DNA of 6,020 bases from an uncultured Clostridia bacterium (GTDB lineage Bacteria > Bacillota > Clostridia > Lachnospirales > Lachnospiraceae). How positions within the stretch are numbered: position 1 is the first letter of the stretch; every line of letters starts with the position of its first letter. Positions 1 to 6,020 of this stretch are shown here, one piece after another. Under the pieces are notes generated by a model. The model was not told the origin of the DNA, ran no database searches, and saw nothing but the letters and a program-made list of their open reading frames with translations. The position numbers and the translations under genes are program-made. The stretch lies in contig CAMWWR010000127.1 in NCBI GenBank assembly GCA_947178045.1, positions 1 to 6,020 of the forward strand. Direction: 5' to 3'.

Positions 1-543
1 CTGTATGAATATAATTACAGCCTGTATCTGACCGCGGGCGCGCAGAACCGGGCCTTCGGCTACAGCAACGACGAGCTGAAGCGGCTGCTGGGCCTCCGTC
101 TGAACCGCGAGCTCTATCTCTGCTATTTTATCGTCTACACGGTTATGCAGCATTTCTACAGCGACTCGGCGACCTCGACCTTCGCGGAATATGTGCGGCC
201 GGAGGAGATTGTGACGGCGGTCGGGGTGTCGCTCTCCAATGTGATCGGCGAGCTGTCGCTGCTGGTCAGGGACGAGCTGGAGGAGAGCAGCTTTAAAACG
301 CTCGCGATGACCTGGGACGAGCTCCCCGTCGTATCGAACGAGGAGGGGAGCCTGCGGGCGGGAAGAAATTCGCGCTCGGGCCTTGTAAAGCTGACCTTCA
401 ATTTTCTCGTCGGGCAGGGGCTGTTTGCGGAGGCGGGGGAAAAATACTATCCGACAGACCGTTTTCACGGTATGGTAAAATGCTATTTTGAGGAGGAACG
501 CGCGAGGCTGTATGAGATCATGCAGCGGAGCAGGGAGCAATAA
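1..543 (+). CDS. Partial JetB/MukE-like subunit (DUF6063-type) of a Wadjet-like SMC complex, 3' end
   Basis: The reading frame is open from the first base to a TAA at 541-543, giving 180 visible residues. The true start lies upstream; the ATG at 145 is internal, because good coding sequence (LYEYNYSLYLTAGAQNRAFG and onward) precedes it. The stretch NRAFGYSNDELKRLLGL followed by a hydrophobic segment (ELYLCYFIVYTVMQHFY) looks like the DUF6063 family found beside SMC-like ATPases in Clostridia. Visible codons about 126-155 (GLVKLTFNFLVGQGLF, then a turn and KYYPTDRF) have the pattern of a winged-helix recognition helix and beta wing, as in MukE-type kleisin-binding proteins. The gene ends 13 bp before the SMC ATPase start, so the two are probably co-transcribed. 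By analogy with MukE/JetB, the product would bind the kleisin and the DNA in a cytoplasmic SMC complex. The family call rests on recalled resemblance plus context, and the N-terminus is not visible. Confidence 0.72.
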   Translation: MYEYNYSLYLTAGAQNRAFGYSNDELKRLLGLRLNRELYLCYFIVYTVMQHFYSDSATSTFAEYVRPEEIVTAVGVSLSNVIGELSLLVRDELEESSFKTLAMTWDELPVVSNEEGSLRAGRNSRSGLVKLTFNFLVGQGLFAEAGEKYYPTDRFHGMVKCYFEEERARLYEIMQRSREQ

Positions 544-545
544 AC

Positions 546-551
546 GGGAGG
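546..551 (+). promoter_or_regulatory. Ribosome binding site of the SMC/JetC-like gene
   Basis: GGGAGG lies 5 bases before the ATG at 557, just after the TAA of the upstream gene. It decides the start of the SMC gene: the frame is also open upstream to an ATG at 488, but that would overlap the preceding gene by 56 bp and add 23 residues of unrelated, Arg-rich sequence. Stop and start are 13 bp apart, consistent with translational coupling. Confidence 0.8.
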
Positions 552-556
552 TTGTT

Positions 557-3500
557 ATGCCGTACATCAACCGGATTCGGGTGAACAACGTAAAATACAA
601 TTTCGGGACGCAGTCGTACGAGGATTTCATGCTCAAACCCTTCGGGCATAATATGCTCTATGATCTGGCAAACGGCGGCGGCAAGAGCGTGCTGATGCTT
701 CTGATGCTCCAGAATGTTCTGCCCAACTGCTCTCTGGACGACAAGCAGCCGGTGGAAAAGTTGTTCCGGACGGGGGACGGCAGTCAGACGATCCATTCAC
801 TGATCGAGTGGAGGCTTGATGATGCGGACGTTGTGAACGGCTTCTGCTATATGACGACGGGCTTCTGCGCCCGCAAAGCGCAGAATGCGGAGGAGGGCGG
901 TAAGGAGACGGCCTCCATCGAATATTTCAATTACTGCATTTTCTACCGGGAGTACAATGCGAATGATATCCGCAATCTGCCCCTTGTGAAAAATAAGGAG
1001 AAGATCACCTACGGCGGGCTGCGGCGCTACTTGAAGGAGCTGGAGCGCGACAATTCCCTGATTGTGAGGCTGTTTGACCGCAGAGGAGAATACCAGAGCT
1101 TTATCGCCGACTACGGCCTCTACGAGAGCGAATGGGAGATCATCCGCGGCATCAACCGCACCGAGGGGCATGTGCGCACCTATTTCGAGAGCAATTACCG
1201 GACGACGCGCAAGGTCGTCGAGGATCTGCTCATCGAGGAGATCATACAGAAATCCTTCCGCGTGCGGGGCGGCGGGCAGGATTCGGACGACGCCATGTCC
1301 CGGACGCTGCTCGAGATGAAGGACAAGCTGCTTGAATTGTCGAAAAAGAAAAACGAGATCGGTAATTTTGACCGCCAGATCGAGCTGCTCGGCGCATTTG
1401 CGGATCGGGTGGAGGATTTCGGCGGACTTTACGCGCACATGGCGGAGCTCGGCGAAAGGATCGGCTCGATCTACTGTGCTGCGGGAAGGCTTGCAGTGCA
1501 CAGCAGGATGCAGAAGGAAGAAAACGGGGAGCAGCTGCTGCGGCTGGAGCGCTCCCTGCGCGATCAGAGAGAGAGGATCGACGCCGCGCGGTACTGTGAG
1601 GACAGGGCCAGGGCAAAACGGCTGGAAAACGAGAAAAAGCGGCTGGCAGAGGAGGCAGAGGCCGGGCAGTCCCTGCTTGACCGGGCGGTCGGGGAGCTGC
1701 GTCTGCGGGAAGCCATGAACGATTATATCGAGTACCGGCAGGAGAAGGCAAAGAGGGATGCGACCGCCGTGGAGCTGGAGGCGATGAACTCCGAAAAGAG
1801 CGCGCTGCTGGAGGAGATCCGGTTTCTGACGCACCATATCAAGCGGGAGCTTGCAGAGCGGCAGAAGGCGCTTGCAGGCGAGCGTTCCGTGCTGGAGACG
1901 CGCTGTCAGTCCCTGCGGATTCGCAGGCGGAACGTCGACGAGCAGGAACGCCGGGCATCCGCGGAGGCGGCCGTGTACCGCACGAGGGCGGAGGAGCTGA
2001 AGCGGCGTCAGGAGGAGCTTTCCGCGCGGATCGCGGAGAATCGGCGCAGCGTCGGACTGCTCCTGCTCGAGGAGAGCGGAAGCATGAAAGCGACGCTCGG
2101 CGGGGAGCTGGAAAAGCTGCAGGAGCTGCGGGAAGCGCTCACGGCACGGGAAAGCGCTCTGGAGCAGGAACTTTCCGAGCTCGAAGCAGGTCTGCTGGAA
2201 TGCCGCCTCGGTGCGGAACAGCTGTCGCAGCAGGAGGAGCTTTCGGAGGAGTTTTTTGCCCGCTATGCGGAGCAGAAGGAGCGCGCGGACAAGCTGCTTG
2301 AGGTCTACGGTGCGCGTGATTACATCCGTCTTCTGGAGCAGCTCAGGGAGCGGGATATGGAGCTGCGCACCGAGCGCGGACGACTCGCCGGACAGAAAAT
2401 GGAGCTGGAAAAGCGGCTGGAGGCTCTGGCCGGCGGGGAGTGGGGCGGCTTCTTATGTGAGACGGCGCAGGCCGTGCAGCTCAGGGAGTATATTGCGGCC
2501 AGGCACGGGAAAAAAGTGCAGACGGGCAGGGAATATCTTGCCGGCCTGAAGGAAGAAGCAAGAGAGGAGCTGCTTTCCGAGTATCCTTTTCTTCCGTGTG
2601 CCCTGGTCGTGGACGACGGTATCGGCGAGCTGTATGCGGACAGAAGACTCAGGGACAGCGCCGCGGACGGGACGGTTTTCCCGGTCGTCAAGGAGGCGGC
2701 TCTGCGGAACCGGCGGGCGCTTTCCGAGCCGGAGGATATGAGCCTGTTTTCGCGGGATTACAGCGAATTCCTGAAGGAGGGCGAGCAGGAGCGGGAGCAG
2801 GGACGTATATCCGCGGAGCTGTCAGATGCGATTTCCCGCCTGCACAGACTTGACGACACGCAGGCGACCTGCCGTGAGGACGAGGAGTTTCTGCGCCGCT
2901 TCCTTCTCTGCTTTGAGGAGAGCTATCAGGAAAATCGAAGAAAGAAGGAGGCGCAGGAGGCGCGGCGGAGGGAGCTTTTGGAACGTGGGGAGAGACTTCG
3001 CGAAAGGCGGGAGATGTTGATTTCACAGTGTTCCCGGTGCGGGGAGGAGCTTTCCGCTATGGACGCGCGCATGGAAGAGCTGCGGAGGGATCAGGATACG
3101 CTGGAGCTTCTGGAACGGGATTTTGCGCTGCAGCAGGAGCTGGAGGCGGAGCTTGCGCAGAATGCGGCGGCCGGAGAGGCAAAGGAGCAGGAGCGCGCCG
3201 AGCTTGCGCAGAGCCTTCGCCGTCTCGAGGAGGAGCAGGAGCAGGCGGGTGCGCGACGCGGTGCCGTGTGCGCCGAGCTTGCGCAGTCGGAGCGCGACTG
3301 GAAGGAAAAATACGAGCGGTATGATGTGCCGGGAGAATATGGGGAATGCGCGCTGTCGGGCGGAGCGCTGGAGGCGGAGCTGAACGGAAAGCGTCAGGCC
3401 TACGAGAGGGAGCATTCGCAAGCCGACGACAAAAACCGGTTGCTGCAGTCGTATCTTGCGGCGATGGACCGCTGTCTGCGCGCGATCAATGCCCGCGGTG

Positions 3501-5059
3501 TGAGCCTGGCACAGCTTGGCTCGCTGGAGGAAAGGCACAAGCTGTGCGCGACGCCCGAGCAGGAGCTTGCAAGGGCCCGCGAGGAGAACGCAAAGGCGGA
3601 GAGCGCTCTCGGAAAAAAACGACGCGAGCTCGAGCGCGTGACCGCCGAGTGGAACCGGCTGCACGGGAAGACCGGACAGATCGCGGCAGAGCTGAGCGAG
3701 CGCTATGGGAGCGCAAAGGAGCTTAACCTGAAGGAGGAGGAAGTAGAGGAGTACATCGAGAACAGCCGGTCCCGCATCGAGCTGCTGAGCAAGGAGGCCG
3801 AGGGACTGAAGCGCCGGCAGCAGGAATGTGCGGACGAGGAGCGGCTCCTGGAGGATCTCCGAAAGGATATCGAGCGCATGGCGCGCACCGGCAGGCTGGA
3901 GCTGAGGGAGAGCGTGCAGGAAGCGGGCGGTATGGCAGCTTTCCGGCAGGCGGGCAGCCCGGCAGTTTCCGGGAAGGCGGCCCCGGCACTGCTTTCCGGA
4001 CAGGACGGCGAACCTGTGGGAGCGGCGGAGCTGAGGCGGCGTTTTTTGGAGCTTGAGCAGGAATATGACCGGAGCGCCGGGGAGCTGAGAAAACGCCGGG
4101 ACGAATTCGGGCGAAATCTCCGGAAGGTCACCGATACGCTGGCTTCCCTGGACGCAGCGCCGCTGGCAGGAGAGATGGGGGAGAGCATAGCGATGCCGGA
4201 AAATGCGCAGGAGACTGCGCGGCTGGTGAAGAATCTTCACGAGGTCGCAGAGTGCCTTGCGCTCGAGAAGAGCAGGGTGGAGACCGGCATCGAGGATATG
4301 ATCGGGCTCAAGGACAATTTTGAAAATCAGTGCCTGCAGCGCTGCATCAATATCCGCACCGAGCTGGACCGCCTGCCGAAGCTGTCGAAGATCACGCTGG
4401 ACGGCGAGCAGATTCCGATCATCTCCCTGCAGATTCCGTATGTGAAGGAGGAGCTTTACAAGGAGAAAATGTCGGAGTATATCGACGAACTTGTCGCAAA
4501 TGCGGACCGGTTTCCGGAGGCGGAGGAGAGGCTGCGGTATATCCGCGGGGCCCTGTCCTTTAAAAAGCTGTTTTCCGTGATCGTTACCGATATGAACGCC
4601 ATCCGGCTGAGCCTGTACAAGCGCGAGCGCATCCGGGAGCAGAGCAGGCATCTGCGCTATGAGGAGGCGGTCGGCAGCACAGGACAGTCGCAGGGCATAT
4701 ATATCCAGTTTCTGATCGCGGTCATCAACTATATTACCAATATCAATTCGGGCAGGAGCGACAACCGGGGGCTGTTCAAGGTCATTTTTATCGACAATCC
4801 GTTCGGTGCGGCCAAGGATATCTATATATGGGAGCCGATCTTTGAGCTGCTGCGGGCGAACCAAGTGCAGCTGATCGTCCCGGCGCGCGGCACGACGCCG
4901 GCCATCACGGGGCGCTTTGATGTCAATTATATTCTCGGGCAGCGGCTGATCGACGGGCGGCAGCAGACCGTCGTGGTGGATTACCACAGCAGCGTGGAAA
5001 CGGAGCAGCTGGAATATATCCCTCTGCAGTATGAGCAGGAGAGCTTTGATTTCCTCTGA
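557..5059 (+). CDS. jetC: SMC/MukB-like ATPase, JetC-type (Wadjet type III-like), 1500 aa
   Basis: Start ATG 557 (MPYINRIRVNNVKYNFG) is supported by GGGAGG at 546-551; stop is TGA 5057-5059. The 1500-residue length is close to E. coli MukB (1486). Domains: N-terminal ATPase head about 1-270 with Walker A LANGGGKS at 37-44 (Lys43, Ser44); coiled-coil arm about 275-625, rich in Glu/Arg/Leu heptads; a globular, beta-containing hinge about 629-745 (YPFLPCALVV at 676-685, TVFPVV at 706-711); a returning coiled-coil arm about 745-1270 containing a Gly/Ala/Pro/Ser-rich break near 1122-1156; and a C-terminal head with signature STGQSQG at 1374-1380 and Walker B VIFIDNPF ending at Asp1413-Asn1414. The terminal stretch (LIVPARGTTPAITGRFDVNYILG) looks family-specific. 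Known Wadjet JetC proteins form ATP-driven loop-extruding complexes with JetA and JetB, and JetD cuts the captured circular DNA. The upstream JetB-like gene supports that assignment. Odd points are the missing first Walker A glycine, the Asp-Asn Walker B, and no JetD gene directly downstream. The alternative is a Wadjet-related condensin with a chromosome-maintenance role. The SMC assignment is near certain; the subtype is less so. Confidence 0.88.
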   Translation: MPYINRIRVNNVKYNFGTQSYEDFMLKPFGHNMLYDLANGGGKSVLMLLMLQNVLPNCSLDDKQPVEKLFRTGDGSQTIHSLIEWRLDDADVVNGFCYMTTGFCARKAQNAEEGGKETASIEYFNYCIFYREYNANDIRNLPLVKNKEKITYGGLRRYLKELERDNSLIVRLFDRRGEYQSFIADYGLYESEWEIIRGINRTEGHVRTYFESNYRTTRKVVEDLLIEEIIQKSFRVRGGGQDSDDAMSRTLLEMKDKLLELSKKKNEIGNFDRQIELLGAFADRVEDFGGLYAHMAELGERIGSIYCAAGRLAVHSRMQKEENGEQLLRLERSLRDQRERIDAARYCEDRARAKRLENEKKRLAEEAEAGQSLLDRAVGELRLREAMNDYIEYRQEKAKRDATAVELEAMNSEKSALLEEIRFLTHHIKRELAERQKALAGERSVLETRCQSLRIRRRNVDEQERRASAEAAVYRTRAEELKRRQEELSARIAENRRSVGLLLLEESGSMKATLGGELEKLQELREALTARESALEQELSELEAGLLECRLGAEQLSQQEELSEEFFARYAEQKERADKLLEVYGARDYIRLLEQLRERDMELRTERGRLAGQKMELEKRLEALAGGEWGGFLCETAQAVQLREYIAARHGKKVQTGREYLAGLKEEAREELLSEYPFLPCALVVDDGIGELYADRRLRDSAADGTVFPVVKEAALRNRRALSEPEDMSLFSRDYSEFLKEGEQEREQGRISAELSDAISRLHRLDDTQATCREDEEFLRRFLLCFEESYQENRRKKEAQEARRRELLERGERLRERREMLISQCSRCGEELSAMDARMEELRRDQDTLELLERDFALQQELEAELAQNAAAGEAKEQERAELAQSLRRLEEEQEQAGARRGAVCAELAQSERDWKEKYERYDVPGEYGECALSGGALEAELNGKRQAYEREHSQADDKNRLLQSYLAAMDRCLRAINARGVSLAQLGSLEERHKLCATPEQELARAREENAKAESALGKKRRELERVTAEWNRLHGKTGQIAAELSERYGSAKELNLKEEEVEEYIENSRSRIELLSKEAEGLKRRQQECADEERLLEDLRKDIERMARTGRLELRESVQEAGGMAAFRQAGSPAVSGKAAPALLSGQDGEPVGAAELRRRFLELEQEYDRSAGELRKRRDEFGRNLRKVTDTLASLDAAPLAGEMGESIAMPENAQETARLVKNLHEVAECLALEKSRVETGIEDMIGLKDNFENQCLQRCINIRTELDRLPKLSKITLDGEQIPIISLQIPYVKEELYKEKMSEYIDELVANADRFPEAEERLRYIRGALSFKKLFSVIVTDMNAIRLSLYKRERIREQSRHLRYEEAVGSTGQSQGIYIQFLIAVINYITNINSGRSDNRGLFKVIFIDNPFGAAKDIYIWEPIFELLRANQVQLIVPARGTTPAITGRFDVNYILGQRLIDGRQQTVVVDYHSSVETEQLEYIPLQYEQESFDFL

Positions 5060-5070
5060 CAGAACAGTTT

Positions 5071-5075
5071 AGGAG
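5071..5075 (+). promoter_or_regulatory. Ribosome binding site that decides the ABC ATPase start
   Basis: AGGAG lies between the SMC stop (5057-5059) and the ABC gene. It is 8 bases from a GTG at 5084 but only 2 bases from the ATG at 5078, and its last base is part of an in-frame GTG at 5075. Normal spacing therefore favours GTG 5084. The ATG at 5078 would need an unusually short spacer, and GTG 5075 overlaps the site itself. Confidence 0.65.
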
Positions 5076-5083
5076 TGATGGGC

Positions 5084-5845
5084 GTGGGCGAGGTTTGTCT
5101 TGAGGTTGAAAATATTACAAAGAGCTACCGCGGCGTAAAGGCAGTGGACGGGCTGTCCTTTTGCGTGGAGCAGGGGCAGATTTTCGGGCTGATCGGCACG
5201 AACGGAGCCGGGAAATCGACGACGGTTTCCATGCTTGTAACGCTGATGAAACCGGATTCCGGTCGTATTCTGTTCCATGGCCGGGAGGTTTCGGGGAGGG
5301 CGGCGCAGCTGAGGGAGAAAACCGGCTATGTGCCGCAGGACATCGCGCTGTACGAATCGCTGAGCGGCATGGACAATCTGAAGTTCTGGGGGCGGGCGAG
5401 CCATGTGACGGGCAGCCGGTTAAAGGAACGGATTGAGGCGGTCAGTGAGATGACGGGCTTTTCGCGGGAGGTGCTGAAAAAGCGGGTGCAGGAGTATTCG
5501 GGAGGGATGAAGCGCAGGCTGAACATTGCGGTTGCGCTGCTGAAGGAGCCGGAGCTGCTGATTTTAGACGAGCCGACAGCGGGCATCGACATTCCGTCGC
5601 GCAGTGTGATTCTTTCGGCAATCCGCAGGCTGGCGGATGGCGGGATGGCGGTGGTGTATGTCGGCCATTACATGGACGAGGTGGAGAAGCTCTGCGACCG
5701 GGTCTGCATCATGCACCGGGGAAGGGCGCTGCTGAACCGGTCGATGGAGGAAGCACTTTCCGCGCCGGGGGGAAGGATAACGCTGGAGCAGCTGTACGAG
5801 GAGCTTTTGATGCCGGTAAATGAAAAAGAGCTGCGGGGAGGCTGA
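5084..5845 (+). CDS. ABC transporter ATP-binding protein, CcmA/ABC-2 type
   Basis: From GTG 5084 the product is 253 residues; starting at ATG 5078 would add two. All nucleotide-binding-domain motifs are canonical: Walker A GTNGAGKST at 38-46, Q-loop Gln85 in GYVPQD, signature YSGGM at 138-142, Walker B LLILDEP with Asp162-Glu163, D-loop GID at 167-169, and the switch His195 in VGHYMDEVE. This order and the wording (TKSYRGVKAVDGLSF, DEPTAGID, HYMDEVEKLCDR) fit the CcmA/COG1131 ATPases, which pair with separate ABC-2 membrane subunits to export drugs, peptides, lipids or polymers. It should act at the inner face of the membrane by hydrolysing ATP. At about 250 residues it lacks the extra C-terminal domain of longer relatives but ends normally (ITLEQLYEELL). 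Its gene starts 24 bp after the SMC stop with no terminator between, so it is probably on the same transcript. No permease is visible within the window, and the substrate cannot be told. Confidence 0.93.
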   Translation: MGEVCLEVENITKSYRGVKAVDGLSFCVEQGQIFGLIGTNGAGKSTTVSMLVTLMKPDSGRILFHGREVSGRAAQLREKTGYVPQDIALYESLSGMDNLKFWGRASHVTGSRLKERIEAVSEMTGFSREVLKKRVQEYSGGMKRRLNIAVALLKEPELLILDEPTAGIDIPSRSVILSAIRRLADGGMAVVYVGHYMDEVEKLCDRVCIMHRGRALLNRSMEEALSAPGGRITLEQLYEELLMPVNEKELRGG

Positions 5846-5902
5846 GAGAAATTATCTGCGGGTCTTTCGCGTAGAAGCTTCGGGAATGCAGCCTGTGGGG
5901 CT

Positions 5903-5920
5903 GGGGCAGTCAAGGGCCCC
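5903..5920 (+). other. Weak GC hairpin in the intergenic spacer
   Basis: The 92-bp gap 5846-5937 is the only sizeable non-coding stretch. It contains GGGGC at 5903-5907 pairing with GCCCC at 5916-5920 around an 8-base loop. No T-run follows, so this is not a convincing intrinsic terminator; it could be an attenuating or RNA-stability structure, or chance in GC-rich sequence. No clear -35/-10 pair was seen in the gap, which leaves it open whether the next gene has its own promoter. Confidence 0.25.
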
Positions 5921-5926
5921 TGAAAT

Positions 5927-5930
5927 GGAG
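5927..5930 (+). promoter_or_regulatory. Ribosome binding site of the 3'-truncated last gene
   Basis: GGAG lies 7 bases before the ATG at 5938. The following TGAGGA (5931-5936) adds purines but sits too close to the ATG to be the main site. The spacing supports 5938 as a genuine start. Confidence 0.6.
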
Positions 5931-5937
5931 TGAGGAT

Positions 5938-6020
5938 ATGGACAGAAGCAGCAATTCGGTAAAAATCGAGAAAATACGTCAGGCGATCGAGGCGGGGGAT
6001 ACGGCGAAGGCGGTCGATAT
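5938..6020 (+). CDS. 5' end of an unidentified gene, cut by the window edge
   Basis: An ATG at 5938, with GGAG 7 bases upstream, opens a frame with no stop up to the last base; 27 complete codons are visible. They begin MDRSSNSVKIEKIRQAIEAG and continue DTAKAVD. After a short polar leader the sequence is amphipathic and helical, with a 'helix, AGD turn, next helix' look (IRQAIEAGDTAKAVD) that resembles the start of a tetratricopeptide-type helical repeat. That is only a resemblance. There is no signal peptide or membrane segment in the visible part, so it does not start like an ABC-2 permease, and nothing here identifies it as JetD. It lies 92 bp after the ABC ATPase on the same strand and may or may not share its transcript. 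The function is unknown from this fragment. Confidence 0.6.
   Translation, partial: MDRSSNSVKIEKIRQAIEAGDTAKAVD

Noticed and set aside
145..147. ATG as the start of the JetB-like gene
   Set aside because: The same frame is open and protein-like back to base 1, and no ribosome binding site precedes 145, so the gene starts outside the window.
488..556. Upstream ATG as the SMC start
   Set aside because: It overlaps the preceding gene by 56 bp, encodes a basic stretch unlike an SMC N-terminus, and GGGAGG at 546-551 clearly serves the ATG at 557.
797..1837. A 346-codon minus-strand open frame under the SMC head and first arm
   Set aside because: Same shadow effect: no domain, biased composition, fully inside the sense gene.
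3023..4987. A 654-codon open frame on the minus strand across the SMC gene
   Set aside because: It lies antisense to a clearly coding SMC gene, has a Leu/Arg/Pro-rich composition with no recognisable domain, and is explained by GC-rich codons and the Glu/Leu content of the sense coiled coil.
5886..5933. A 15-codon open frame (MQPVGLGQSRAPEME) ending in the next gene's ribosome binding site region
   Set aside because: No Shine-Dalgarno sequence at a usable distance and no recognisable leader-peptide features; chance is more likely than a regulatory uORF.
5903..5937. Intrinsic terminator after the ABC ATPase gene
   Set aside because: The stem is only 5 bp and no T-tract follows; it is kept only as a weak hairpin.
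1..6020. CRISPR array, tRNA/rRNA, insertion sequence or attachment sites
   Set aside because: No regularly spaced repeats, cloverleaf-like sequence, terminal inverted repeats or transposase motifs were seen; nearly all bases are coding.

Overview
The window is a GC-rich (about 60% by eye), densely packed, all-plus-strand stretch. Shine-Dalgarno sites are strong (GGGAGG, AGGAG, GGAG), gaps are short and GTG is plausible as a start, which suggests a high-GC Clostridia/Lachnospiraceae-type Firmicute. This assignment is inferred from style and protein families, not from any marker gene.

Layout. (1) Positions 1-543 hold the 3' end of a gene for a small winged-helix protein. It resembles the MukE/JetB-like subunit (DUF6063-type) of type III Wadjet-like SMC systems. 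(2) Positions 557-5059 encode a 1500-residue SMC/MukB-like ATPase (JetC-type) with an N-terminal Walker A head, two long coiled-coil arms around a small central hinge, and a C-terminal head with signature and Walker B motifs. (3) Positions 5084-5845 (or from 5078) encode a complete ABC-transporter ATP-binding subunit of the CcmA/ABC-2 type with canonical motifs. (4) A 92-bp spacer (5846-5937) carries a weak hairpin. (5) A new gene starts at 5938 and runs off the end; only its first 27 codons are visible.

How they fit together. The first two genes are 13 bp apart and should form an SMC complex with a kleisin (JetA/MukF-like) subunit, whose gene is expected upstream of the window. In known Wadjet systems such a complex extrudes DNA loops and directs a fourth subunit, the JetD nuclease, to cleave circular plasmids. 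No JetD is visible here: the position after jetC is taken by the ABC ATPase gene. Either jetD lies outside the window, or this is a nuclease-less condensin, or the ABC gene is simply an unrelated neighbour read from the same transcript.

The most unusual sequence feature is in the JetC-type ATPase. Its Walker B reads Asp-Asn where the catalytic Asp-Glu is usual, its Walker A lacks the first glycine, and its signature is STGQ-like. Large minus-strand and alternate-frame open stretches across the SMC gene are shadows of its GC-rich codon use and are not annotated.
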